In this document: piece after piece, positions 27,758-35,481 of the stretch
Numbering within the stretch: position 1 is the stretch's first letter
Layout: every line of letters starts with the position of its first letter
Source: Streptomyces fulvoviolaceus
Lineage (GTDB): Bacteria > Actinomycetota > Actinomycetes > Streptomycetales > Streptomycetaceae
Reading direction: 5' to 3'
NCBI RefSeq assembly: GCF_000718165.1
Contig: NZ_JOEY01000027.1
Coordinates: 62,001-126,000 of the forward strand
DNA: 64,000 bases
Translations under genes and position numbers: made by a program
The notes under the pieces: generated by a model
Database searches by the model: none
Told to the model about the DNA's origin: nothing
What the model saw: the letters and a program-made list of their open reading frames with translations, nothing else

Positions 27758-28503
27758 CCGACCCCCTGCGCGCCTGGCACCGACTCGAGGGCACCGGCGT
27801 CCTGCTCGACGGCTTCCACGCCCTCAAGCACGCCGTGCGCTTCGGGGCCGAGGTCCCGGTGGCGGTCGCCGTCGACCGGGTGGCCACGCTCGCCCTGGCC
27901 GACGAGCTGGCTCCGGACGTACGGGACACCCTGGACGCGCTCCTGACGGAGGTACCGGAGTCGACGTACCAGGCCCTTGTCCCGCGCCCGCACCCCACCG
28001 CGGTGGTCGCCCTTGCCGTACGGCCCTCCCGCGCCGCCAACCTGGAGAAGCTCGCGCGCACGCCCCGGCCCACCCCTGTCGTGGTCCTCGACGACCCGCG
28101 CAACCTCGGCAACGCGGGGGCCGTGATCCGCCTGGCCGCCGGCTTCGGGGCGACCGGCGTGGTCACGACCGGGACGCTCGACCCCTGGCATCCCACGGTG
28201 GTGCGCGGCGGGGCGGGGCTGCACTTCGCGACCGCCGTGGAGCGGCTGACCGTCGCCGAGCTGCCGCCCGGGCCGGTGTTCGCGCTCGACCCGGAGGGCG
28301 ACGACATCCGGGGAGTGAAGCTCCCGGACGACGCCGTCCTCGCGTTCGGCTCGGAGCGGAGCGGCCTGTCCGCCGAACTCCGCGCGCGGACCGACCATTT
28401 GCTGTCCCTGCCGATGCGTCGGCAGGTCTCCAGCTACAACCTGGCGACGAGTGTGGGGATGACCCTGTACCACTGGAGCATGGGCACTGCAGCGCCCCTT
28501 TAG
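27754..28503 (+). CDS. TrmH/SpoU family RNA 2'-O-methyltransferase
   Basis: A 249-residue SPOUT methyltransferase. The knot motifs are present: motif 1 DDPRNLGNAGAVIRLA (catalytic Arg region), motif 2 LAFGSERSGLS and motif 3 MRRQVSSYNLATSVGMTLYH. It uses SAM to methylate a ribose 2'-OH in tRNA or rRNA; the target cannot be read. ATG at 27754 overlaps the HTTM stop (ATGA), so it shares the DUF5819-HTTM transcript. Confidence 0.92.
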   Translation: MTDPLRAWHRLEGTGVLLDGFHALKHAVRFGAEVPVAVAVDRVATLALADELAPDVRDTLDALLTEVPESTYQALVPRPHPTAVVALAVRPSRAANLEKLARTPRPTPVVVLDDPRNLGNAGAVIRLAAGFGATGVVTTGTLDPWHPTVVRGGAGLHFATAVERLTVAELPPGPVFALDPEGDDIRGVKLPDDAVLAFGSERSGLSAELRARTDHLLSLPMRRQVSSYNLATSVGMTLYHWSMGTAAPL

Positions 28504-28510
28504 GGGCGCT
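28491..28510. terminator. hairpin at trmH stop, convergent with paaN
   Basis: A 9-bp perfect stem (AGCGCCCCT / AGGGGCGCT, two-base apex) overlapping the trmH stop codon. The stretch 28511-28598 up to the paaN stop has no gene. Confidence 0.6.
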
Positions 28511-28598
28511 GGGCTGGATCGATTTGCGGCTCCGCCGCGTGGGCGCGACCAGCCACAATCGGGCCCGCAGCCGCGCAGCGACCCGCACCCCCGAGCTC

Positions 28599-30305
28599 TT
28601 AGGCCTCCCGACGAACCTCAACAACCCGGAACCGGTTCGCCACGAACGCCCCGTCGCACAGCGCAGCGTTCGCCGCCGGGTTACCCCCCGACCCGTGGAA
28701 GTCGGAGAACGCGGCGGTCTGGTTGACGTACACCCCACCGGTGAGGTTCAGCGACAGCTGGGCCGCCTCCTCCAGGCACACCTCCTGCACGGCCTGCTCG
28801 ACCTCCTCGTCGGTCGTGTACGCCCCGACGGTCATCGCACCCTTCTCGCGGATCGTCCGGCGCAGCAACTCCACCGCGTCGGATGCCGAGTCCACCGCCA
28901 CGGCGAAGGAGACGGGCCCGAAGCACTCGCTCATGTACGCGGCCTCGTCGTCCGCCCCCTCCCAATATTTCCGCGCCCCGTCCAGCTTCACGATCACGGG
29001 CGTGCGCACGACCGCGTCCGGGAACTCCGGGTTGCCGATCTCCCGGGAGGCGAGGGCGACTTCGCCCAGGCCGGCCGCGGCCTCCAGACGCGCCTTCACG
29101 TCCGGGTTGACGATCGCGCCGAGCAGGGCGTTCGCGCGCGCGTCGTCGCCGAGGAGTCCGTCGACCGAGCGGGCGAGGTCGGCGACGACCTCGTCGAAGG
29201 TCTTGGGTCCCTCGTCGGTGCGGATGCCGTCCCGGGGGATGAGCAGGTTCTGTGGGGTGGTGCACATCTGGCCGCTGTACAGGGACAGCGAGAACGCCAG
29301 GTTGGAGAGCATCCCCTTGTAGGTGCCGGCCGACTCCACGAGCACCGTGTTGACGCCGGCCTTCTCCGTGTAGACCTGCGCCTGGCGGGCGTTGGCCTCC
29401 AGCCAGTCGCCGAACGCCGTGGAGCCCGTGTAGTCGATGATCCGGATCTCGGGCCGGGTGGCGAGCGTCTTCGCGATGCCCTCGCCGGGGCGTTCGGCGG
29501 CCAGCGCGACCAGGTTCGGGTCGAAGCCGGCCTGGCTCAGGACCTCCCGCGCGACCTGCACGGTGAGCGCGAGCGGCAGCACCGCGCGCGGGTGGGGCTT
29601 CACCAGGACCGCGTTGCCGGTGGCGAGCGACGCGAACAGACCCGGATAGCCGTTCCACGTCGGGAAGGTGTTGCAGCCGATGACCAGCGCGATCCCGCGC
29701 GGGACCGGCGTGAACTGCTTGGTGAGCGCCAGCGGATCGCGCTTGCCCTGGGGCTTGGTCCACTCCGCCGTGTCGGGGGTGCGGACCTGCTCCACGTACG
29801 CGTACGCCACCGCCTCCAGGCCACGGTCCTGCGCGTGCGGTCCGCCCGCCTGGAACGCCATCATGAACGCCTGGCCGGAGGTGTGCATGACCGCGTGCGC
29901 GAACTCGTGCGTCCGGTCGCTGATCCGCTTGAGGATCTCCAGACAGACCACCGCGCGCGTCTCCGCGCCCGCGTCCCGCCACGCGCGCTGTCCGGCCTTC
30001 ATGGCGGGCAGCAGCTCGTCGATGTCCGCGTGCGGGTACTCGACGCCCAGCTCGATGCCGTACGGCGACACCTCGCCGCCCACGAAGTCGTCCGTGCCGG
30101 GCTGGCCGAGGTCGAGGCGGGTGCCCAGGAGGGCGTCGAAGGCGGCCTTGCCCGCCGCCGCGTCCAGGCTGCCCTGCTCGCCGTAGGCCTTCGGGTGCTC
30201 GGGGTGCGGGGACCAGTACGCGCGGGTGCGGATCGCCTCCAGCGCCTGGTCGAGGGTGGGCCGGTGCTTGGCGATCAGCTCGTGGGCGGTCAGTTCGGCG
30301 GCCAT
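28599..30305 (-). CDS. paaN: PaaN, aldehyde dehydrogenase-type ring-opening enzyme
   Basis: A 568-residue aldehyde dehydrogenase-fold protein of the PaaN type. In the pathway it oxidises the aldehyde formed when the oxepin-CoA ring is opened. Visible: substrate/cofactor region PVPRGIALVIGCNTFPTWNG, VKPHPRAVLPLAL, and catalytic Cys in LYSGQMCTTPQN. It lacks the MaoC-type hydratase domain of PaaZ, so a separate hydratase is needed elsewhere. ATG at 30305; it diverges from paaH with paa operator site 2 between them. Confidence 0.93.
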   Translation of the reverse strand: MAAELTAHELIAKHRPTLDQALEAIRTRAYWSPHPEHPKAYGEQGSLDAAAGKAAFDALLGTRLDLGQPGTDDFVGGEVSPYGIELGVEYPHADIDELLPAMKAGQRAWRDAGAETRAVVCLEILKRISDRTHEFAHAVMHTSGQAFMMAFQAGGPHAQDRGLEAVAYAYVEQVRTPDTAEWTKPQGKRDPLALTKQFTPVPRGIALVIGCNTFPTWNGYPGLFASLATGNAVLVKPHPRAVLPLALTVQVAREVLSQAGFDPNLVALAAERPGEGIAKTLATRPEIRIIDYTGSTAFGDWLEANARQAQVYTEKAGVNTVLVESAGTYKGMLSNLAFSLSLYSGQMCTTPQNLLIPRDGIRTDEGPKTFDEVVADLARSVDGLLGDDARANALLGAIVNPDVKARLEAAAGLGEVALASREIGNPEFPDAVVRTPVIVKLDGARKYWEGADDEAAYMSECFGPVSFAVAVDSASDAVELLRRTIREKGAMTVGAYTTDEEVEQAVQEVCLEEAAQLSLNLTGGVYVNQTAAFSDFHGSGGNPAANAALCDGAFVANRFRVVEVRREA

Positions 30306-30448
30306 GCGGGACCAACTCCTCGTCTCAAGAACTCTTCGTCGAGCTCATGACCTGGGCAGAGATAGGGGCAGGAAATCGAGGGGTGCGGCGCGAAGCGCCT
30401 CAGGCAGGGTGGTGGCGGGTGACGGGTGGGCCAGTGAGAGTTAGAGTA

Positions 30449-30462
30449 ACCGAACGATCGGT
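30449..30462. promoter_or_regulatory. paa operator site 2 (paaN/paaH intergenic)
   Basis: ACCGAACGATCGGT, an exact match to site 1, between divergent paaN and paaH-paaR. One site could control both directions, including autoregulation of the TetR gene. Confidence 0.78.
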
Positions 30463-30486
30463 CGGGACAAGGGGGTCCGGCGCATC

Positions 30487-30497
30487 TGTGGAAAACC
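30487..30497 (+). promoter_or_regulatory. TGTGGANAACC element at paaH
   Basis: TGTGGAAAACC, 24 nt from operator site 2 and 21 nt before paaH. Third occurrence of the element; differs by one base from a DnaA box. Confidence 0.5.
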
Positions 30498-30518
30498 CCG
30501 TGCGGGAGGATCGCGCAC

Positions 30519-32036
30519 ATGACAGGCATCGACCTCAGCAGCCCCGTGGCCGTCGTCGGCACCGGCACCATGGGCCAGGGCATCGCCCAGGTCGCCCTGG
30601 TCGCCGGCCACCCCGTACGGCTGTACGACGCCGTCCCCGGCCGCGCGCGGGAGGCGGCCGACGCGATCGGCGCCCGCCTGGACCGGCTCGTCGTCAAGGA
30701 CCGCCTCACCGGCGCCGACCGGGACGCGGCACGCGCCCGGCTCACTTCCGCCGAGACCCTCGCCGACCTCGCGGACTGCACCCTGGTCGTCGAGGCCGTC
30801 CTGGAGCGCCTCGACGCCAAGCAGGGCCTGTTCCGCGAGCTGGAGGACATCGTCGGCGAGGACTGTCTGCTCGCCACCAACACCTCCTCCCTGTCGGTGA
30901 CGGCCATCGGCGGCGCCCTGCGCAACCCCGGCCGCCTGGTGGGGCTGCACTTCTTCAACCCCGCCCCGCTGCTGCCCCTGATCGAGGTCGTCTCCGGGTT
31001 CGCCACCGACGTCACGTCGGCCACGCGCGCGTACGAGACGGCACGCGCCTGGGGCAAGACGCCGGTCGCCTGCGCCGACACCCCCGGCTTCATCGTCAAC
31101 CGCATCGCGCGGCCCTTCTACGCCGAGGCCTTCGCGGTCTACGAGGCCCAGGGCGCCGACCCCGCCACCATCGACGCGATCCTGCGCGAGTCCGGCGGCT
31201 TCAAGATGGGCGCCTTCGAACTGACCGACCTCATCGGCCAGGACGTCAACGAGTCGGTCACCCACTCCGTGTGGCGGGCCTTCTTCCAGGACGCGCGCTT
31301 CACGCCCTCGCTCGCCCAGCAGCGCCTCGTCGAGGCCGGCCGCCTCGGCCGCAAGACCGGACAGGGCTGGTACGACTACGCCGACGACGCCGATCGCTCC
31401 GAGCCGCACACCGCCGAGCCGGCCCAGCCGCCCGCGTACGTCGTCGCCGAGGGCGACCTGGGCCCCGCCGCCGAGCTGCTCGCCCTGATCCGTGAGGCGG
31501 GCATCCAGGTCCGCGACGACGACGAGGACCACGGCACCCGTCTGGTGCTGCCCGGCGGCGGCCAACTCGCGCTCGCCGACGGTCAGACCTCGGTCGAGTT
31601 CCGGGACGTCGTCTACTTCGACCTCGCGCTCGACTACCGCTGGGCCACCCGTATCGCCCTGTCCGCCAGCCAGGACACCACCTCGCAGACCCTCTCCGAG
31701 GCCATCGGCCTCTTCCAGGCGCTCGGCAAGGACGTCAGCGTCATCGGCGACGTCCCCGGCATGATCGTCGCCCGTACGGTCGCCCGGATCGTCGACCTCG
31801 CGCACGACGCCGTCGCCAAGGGCGTGGCCACCGAGGAGGACATCGACACCGCGATGCGCCTGGGGGTCAACTACCCGCTCGGCCCCTTCGAGTGGAGCCG
31901 CAGACTCGGCCGCAACTGGGCCTACGCCCTCCTCGACGACCTGCACCTGCGCGACCCCTCGGGGCGCTATGCACCGTCCCTCGCGCTGTACCGCCACGCG
32001 TACGCCACCGACAAGCGGGAGGGCAGCACCTCATGA
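30519..32036 (+). CDS. paaH: 3-hydroxyacyl-CoA dehydrogenase (PaaH type)
   Basis: A 505-residue NAD-dependent dehydrogenase, the length of the PaaH/PaaC-type family. It oxidises 3-hydroxyadipyl-CoA to 3-oxoadipyl-CoA. Rossmann motif VGTGTMGQGIAQVA at the N-terminus; catalytic region GLHFFNPAPLLPLIEV; a first C-terminal domain near residues 195-295 (TPGFIVNRIARPF) and a second near 400-490 (VPGMIVARTVARIV). It overlaps the TetR gene by 4 nt and shares its promoter. Confidence 0.94.
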   Translation: MTGIDLSSPVAVVGTGTMGQGIAQVALVAGHPVRLYDAVPGRAREAADAIGARLDRLVVKDRLTGADRDAARARLTSAETLADLADCTLVVEAVLERLDAKQGLFRELEDIVGEDCLLATNTSSLSVTAIGGALRNPGRLVGLHFFNPAPLLPLIEVVSGFATDVTSATRAYETARAWGKTPVACADTPGFIVNRIARPFYAEAFAVYEAQGADPATIDAILRESGGFKMGAFELTDLIGQDVNESVTHSVWRAFFQDARFTPSLAQQRLVEAGRLGRKTGQGWYDYADDADRSEPHTAEPAQPPAYVVAEGDLGPAAELLALIREAGIQVRDDDEDHGTRLVLPGGGQLALADGQTSVEFRDVVYFDLALDYRWATRIALSASQDTTSQTLSEAIGLFQALGKDVSVIGDVPGMIVARTVARIVDLAHDAVAKGVATEEDIDTAMRLGVNYPLGPFEWSRRLGRNWAYALLDDLHLRDPSGRYAPSLALYRHAYATDKREGSTS

Positions 32037-32623
32037 CCACCGCCAAGCGCGACACGTACACGCCGGAGACCCTGCTGTCCGTCGCCGTCCAGGTCTTCAA
32101 CGAGCGCGGCTACGACGGCACCTCCATGGAGCACCTGTCCAAGGCGGCCGGCATCTCCAAGTCGTCGATCTACCACCACGTGTCCGGCAAGGAGGAGCTG
32201 CTGCGCCGCGCCGTGAGCCGGGCGCTCGACGGGCTCTTCGGGATCCTCGACGAGGAGCACGCGTGCGTGGGGAGTGCGTCCGAGTGCCTGGAACACGTCG
32301 TCCGGCGCATGGTCGAGGTGCTGATCACCGAACTGCCGTACGTGACGCTGCTGCTGCGCGTGCGCGGCAACACCGGCACCGAGCGATGGGCCCTGGAGCG
32401 GCGCCGCGACTTCGACCATCAGGTCGCCGAGCTGCTGAAGGCGGCGGCCGCCGACGGGGACGTGCGCGGCGACGTGGAGGTCCGGCTCGCGACCCGGCTG
32501 GTCTTCGGGATGATCAACTCCATCGTGGAGTGGTACCGCCCGGACGGGCGCGGCATGAACGAACGCGAAGTGGCGGACGCGGTCGTGCGGTTGGTGTTCT
32601 CGGGGCTCCGCAAGGAGGCTTGA
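32033..32623 (+). CDS. paaR: TetR-family repressor, probable PaaR
   Basis: A 196-residue TetR/AcrR regulator. N-terminal HTH: LLSVAVQVFNERGYDGTSME and LSKAAGISKSSIYHHVSGKEEL. The C-terminal domain is helical and would bind the inducer, which in the PaaR family is phenylacetyl-CoA. Evidence for the name is context: translationally coupled to paaH (ATGA) and three matching 14-bp palindromes at paa and bkd promoters. The DNA-binding assignment is inference. Confidence 0.85.
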   Translation: MTTAKRDTYTPETLLSVAVQVFNERGYDGTSMEHLSKAAGISKSSIYHHVSGKEELLRRAVSRALDGLFGILDEEHACVGSASECLEHVVRRMVEVLITELPYVTLLLRVRGNTGTERWALERRRDFDHQVAELLKAAAADGDVRGDVEVRLATRLVFGMINSIVEWYRPDGRGMNEREVADAVVRLVFSGLRKEA

Positions 32624-32665
32624 GAGGGCGGCCTGAGGGGTCGGCTGGAGAGGCTCCAGGCGAGT

Positions 32666-33166
32666 TCAGCCCTGCGGCTCCAGGTCCTCCTCCTCGAACA
32701 CCAGCAACGTGCGTGTGCTGAGCACCTCGGGGATCGCCTGGAGGCGGGTGAGGACCAGTTCGCGCAGCGCCTTGTTGTCGGGTGTGTGCACCAGGAGCAG
32801 GACGTCGAAGTCGCCGCCCACCAGGGCGATGTGGGACGCGCCGGGCAGCTGTCGGAGCTGCTCGCGGACCGTGCGCCAGGAGTTCTGGACGATCTTCAGG
32901 GTGATGTAGGCCGAGGTGCCCTGGCCTGCGCGTTCGTGGTTGACGCGGGCGCCGAAACCCCGGATGACGCCGTCCTCGATGAGGCGGTTGATACGCGCGT
33001 AGGCGTTGGCGCGCGAGACATGCACCCGTTCGGCGACGGACCTTATCGACGCGCGGCCGTCCGTCTGGAGCATCTGCAGGATGTCCTGATCGATGGCGTC
33101 GAGCGGACGGGGGGAGGGCACGGGCCCGCTGCCGTCCGGACTCTCGGCCATTTGTTCAGGTGCCAT
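32666..33166 (-). CDS. bkdR: Lrp/AsnC-family regulator BkdR
   Basis: A 166-residue feast/famine regulator. HTH: LDAIDQDILQMLQTDGRASI and RSVAERVHVSRANAYARINRL. The C-terminal RAM domain (about 85-160) binds amino acids, with VGGDFDVLLLVH. Divergent from the bkdA-bkdB-bkdC operon; in S. coelicolor such a gene (bkdR) is known to control bkd expression and development. I chose ATG 33166, which has GGAGG upstream; ATG 33187 and 33151 are alternatives. Confidence 0.9.
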   Translation of the reverse strand: MAPEQMAESPDGSGPVPSPRPLDAIDQDILQMLQTDGRASIRSVAERVHVSRANAYARINRLIEDGVIRGFGARVNHERAGQGTSAYITLKIVQNSWRTVREQLRQLPGASHIALVGGDFDVLLLVHTPDNKALRELVLTRLQAIPEVLSTRTLLVFEEEDLEPQG

Positions 33167-33185
33167 GTCCCCCCGCCTCCCTACC

Positions 33186-33240
33186 ATGGACGTACTGCGT
33201 CCATCTCAGGTTGTGGAGAACCGTTTGTCCACAGCCTGAG
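33186..33240. promoter_or_regulatory. two adjacent inverted repeats in bkdR-bkdA promoter
   Basis: ATGGACG-TACTG-CGTCCAT (33186-33204, perfect 7-bp arms) is followed directly by CTCAGGTTGTGGA / TCCACAGCCTGAG (33205-33240, 12 of 13 bp, 10-nt loop). The second contains TGTGGAGAACC (33212-33222) and an inverted perfect DnaA box TTGTCCACA (33225-33233). Candidate BkdR sites and/or DnaA boxes. Confidence 0.6.
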
Positions 33241-33267
33241 GGGGCCTGTAGCCAAAATGTGCCGACG

Positions 33268-33281
33268 ACCGAACAATCGGT
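33268..33281. promoter_or_regulatory. paa operator site 3 (bkdA promoter)
   Basis: ACCGAACAATCGGT, one mismatch from sites 1 and 2, 59 nt before bkdA. It puts this 2-oxoacid dehydrogenase operon in the predicted PaaR regulon. Confidence 0.68.
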
Positions 33282-33283
33282 AG

Positions 33284-33297
33284 GTGAGGCGCCTCAC
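33284..33297. promoter_or_regulatory. perfect palindrome GTGAGGCGCCTCAC
   Basis: Fourteen-base perfect palindrome 2 nt downstream of paa operator site 3 and 43 nt before bkdA. A second operator or an mRNA hairpin in the leader; regulator unknown. Confidence 0.5.
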
Positions 33298-33340
33298 ATC
33301 CGTGACGCGTCCGGAGCCGCTCCCACGAGGAGGTGCCGTC

Positions 33341-34480
33341 ATGACGGTCATGGAGCAGCGGGGCGCATATCGGCCATCACCGCCGCCCGCCTGGCAGCCC
33401 CGCACGGACCCCGCGCCGCTGCTGCCCGACGCGGAGCCCTACCGCGTGCTCGGCACGGAGGCGGCCGCCCAGGCCGACCCGGCCCTGCTGCGCCGCCTGT
33501 ACGCCGAGCTGGTGCGCGGCCGCCGCTACAACGCGCAGGCCACCGCCCTCACCAAGCAGGGCCGCCTCGCCGTCTACCCCTCCAGCACCGGCCAGGAGGC
33601 CTGCGAGGTCGCCGCCGCGCTCGCCCTGGAGGACCGCGACTGGCTCTTCCCCAGCTACCGCGACACCCTCGCCGCCGTCGCCCGTGGCCTGGACCCCGTG
33701 CAGGCGCTGACCCTCCTGCGCGGCGACTGGCACACCGGCTACGACCCGCGCGAGCACCGCGTCGCCCCCCTGTGCACCCCGCTCGCCACCCAGCTCCCGC
33801 ACGCCGTCGGCCTCGCGCACGCCGCCCGCCTCAAGGGCGACGACGTGGTCGCGCTCGCCATGGTCGGCGACGGCGGCACCAGCGAGGGCGACTTCCACGA
33901 GGCGCTGAACTTCGCCGCCGTCTGGCAGGCCCCGGTCGTCTTCCTCGTCCAGAACAACGGCTTCGCGATCTCCGTCCCGCTCGCCAAGCAGACCGCGGCC
34001 CCGTCGCTGGCCCACAAGGCCGTCGGCTACGGCATGCCCGGCCGCCTGGTCGACGGCAACGACGCGGCCGCCGTGCACGAGGTCCTCTCCGGCGCAGTAC
34101 GGCACGCGCGCGAGGGCGGCGGCCCCACGCTGATCGAGGCCGTCACGTACCGCGTCGAGGCCCACACCAACGCCGACGACGCGACCCGCTACCGCGGCGA
34201 CGCCGAGGTCGAGACCTGGCGCGGGCACGACCCGATCGCCCTCCTGGAGCACGAGCTGACCGAGCGCGGCCTGCTCGACGAGGCCGGCATACAGGCCGCG
34301 CGGGACGCCGCCGAGACCATGGCCGCCGACCTGCGCGAGCGCATGAACCAGGACCCGGTGCTCGACCCCATGGACCTGTTCGCCCACGTGTACGCCGATC
34401 CCACCCCGCAACTGCGCGAACAGCAGGACCTGTTGCGGGCCGAGCTGGCGGCCGGGCACGAGGAAGGCGCGCAGCGATGA
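33341..34480 (+). CDS. bkdA: 2-oxoacid dehydrogenase E1 alpha subunit (BkdA, set 1)
   Basis: A 379-residue thiamine diphosphate enzyme subunit that decarboxylates branched-chain or aryl 2-oxoacids. ThDP-binding motif GDGGTSEGDFHEALNFA...VFLVQNN is intact, and the Ser/Thr-rich loop region RVEAHTNADDATRYR follows. ATG at 33341 has GAGGAGG upstream. Overlaps bkdB by 4 nt. The operon also carries a paa operator, so phenylpyruvate may be a substrate (inference). Confidence 0.93.
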   Translation: MTVMEQRGAYRPSPPPAWQPRTDPAPLLPDAEPYRVLGTEAAAQADPALLRRLYAELVRGRRYNAQATALTKQGRLAVYPSSTGQEACEVAAALALEDRDWLFPSYRDTLAAVARGLDPVQALTLLRGDWHTGYDPREHRVAPLCTPLATQLPHAVGLAHAARLKGDDVVALAMVGDGGTSEGDFHEALNFAAVWQAPVVFLVQNNGFAISVPLAKQTAAPSLAHKAVGYGMPGRLVDGNDAAAVHEVLSGAVRHAREGGGPTLIEAVTYRVEAHTNADDATRYRGDAEVETWRGHDPIALLEHELTERGLLDEAGIQAARDAAETMAADLRERMNQDPVLDPMDLFAHVYADPTPQLREQQDLLRAELAAGHEEGAQR

Positions 34481-35481
34481 CCACCGTCGCCCTCAAGCCG
34501 GCCACCATGGCGCAGGCCCTCACGCGCGCGATGCGCGACGCCATGGCGGAAGACCCCACCGTGCACGTCATGGGCGAGGACGTCGGCACCCTCGGCGGCG
34601 TCTTCCGGATCACCGACGGGCTCGCCAAGGAGTTCGGCGAGGACCGCTGCACCGACACCCCGCTCGCCGAGGCCGGCATCCTCGGCACGGCCGTCGGCAT
34701 GGCGATGTACGGCCTGCGCCCGGTCGTGGAGATGCAGTTCGACGCCTTCGCCTACCCGGCGTTCGAGCAACTGATCAGCCACGTCTCGCGGATGCGCAAC
34801 CGCACGCACGGCGCGATGTCCCTCCCCCTGACCATCCGCGTCCCCTACGGCGGCGGCATCGGCGGCGTCGAGCACCACAGCGACTCCTCCGAGGCCTACT
34901 ACATGGCGACCCCGGGGCTCCACGTCGTCACACCCGCCACCGTCGCCGACGCCTACGGCCTGCTGCGCGCCGCCATCGCCTCCGACGACCCGGTCGTCTT
35001 CCTGGAGCCCAAGCGCCTGTACTGGTCGAAGGACTCCTGGAACCCGGACGATCCGCGGACCGTTGAACCGATAGGCCGCGCGGTGGTGCGGCGCTCGGGC
35101 CGGAGCGCCACACTCATCACGTACGGGCCGTCCGTACCCGTCTGCCTCGAAGCCGCCGAGGCGGCCCGGGACGAGGGGTGGGACCTCGAAGTCGTCGACC
35201 TGCGCTCCCTGGTGCCGTTCGACGACGAGACGGTCTCCGCCTCGGTACGGCGGACCGGGCGGGCGGTCGTCGTACACGAGTCGGGCGGGTTCGGCGGCCC
35301 GGGCGGGGAGATCGCGGCCCGTGTCACGGAGCGCTGCTTCCACCACCTGGAGGCGCCGGTGCTGCGCGTGGCGGGGTTCGACATCCCCTACCCGCCGCCG
35401 ATGCTGGAGCGTCACCACCTGCCCGGCGTGGACCGGATCCTGGACGCCGTGGGGCGTCTGCAGTGGGAGGCCGAGGGCTGA
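34477..35481 (+). CDS. bkdB: 2-oxoacid dehydrogenase E1 beta subunit (BkdB, set 1)
   Basis: A 334-residue E1 beta chain, forming an alpha2-beta2 decarboxylase with BkdA. Typical motifs: MGEDVGTLGGVFRIT, RCTDTPLAEAGILGTAVGMA, PYGGGIGGVEHHSDSSEA and GGEIAARVTERCFHHLEAPV. ATG start overlaps the bkdA stop, and the stop overlaps bkdC by one base (TGATG). Confidence 0.95.
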   Translation: MTTVALKPATMAQALTRAMRDAMAEDPTVHVMGEDVGTLGGVFRITDGLAKEFGEDRCTDTPLAEAGILGTAVGMAMYGLRPVVEMQFDAFAYPAFEQLISHVSRMRNRTHGAMSLPLTIRVPYGGGIGGVEHHSDSSEAYYMATPGLHVVTPATVADAYGLLRAAIASDDPVVFLEPKRLYWSKDSWNPDDPRTVEPIGRAVVRRSGRSATLITYGPSVPVCLEAAEAARDEGWDLEVVDLRSLVPFDDETVSASVRRTGRAVVVHESGGFGGPGGEIAARVTERCFHHLEAPVLRVAGFDIPYPPPMLERHHLPGVDRILDAVGRLQWEAEG

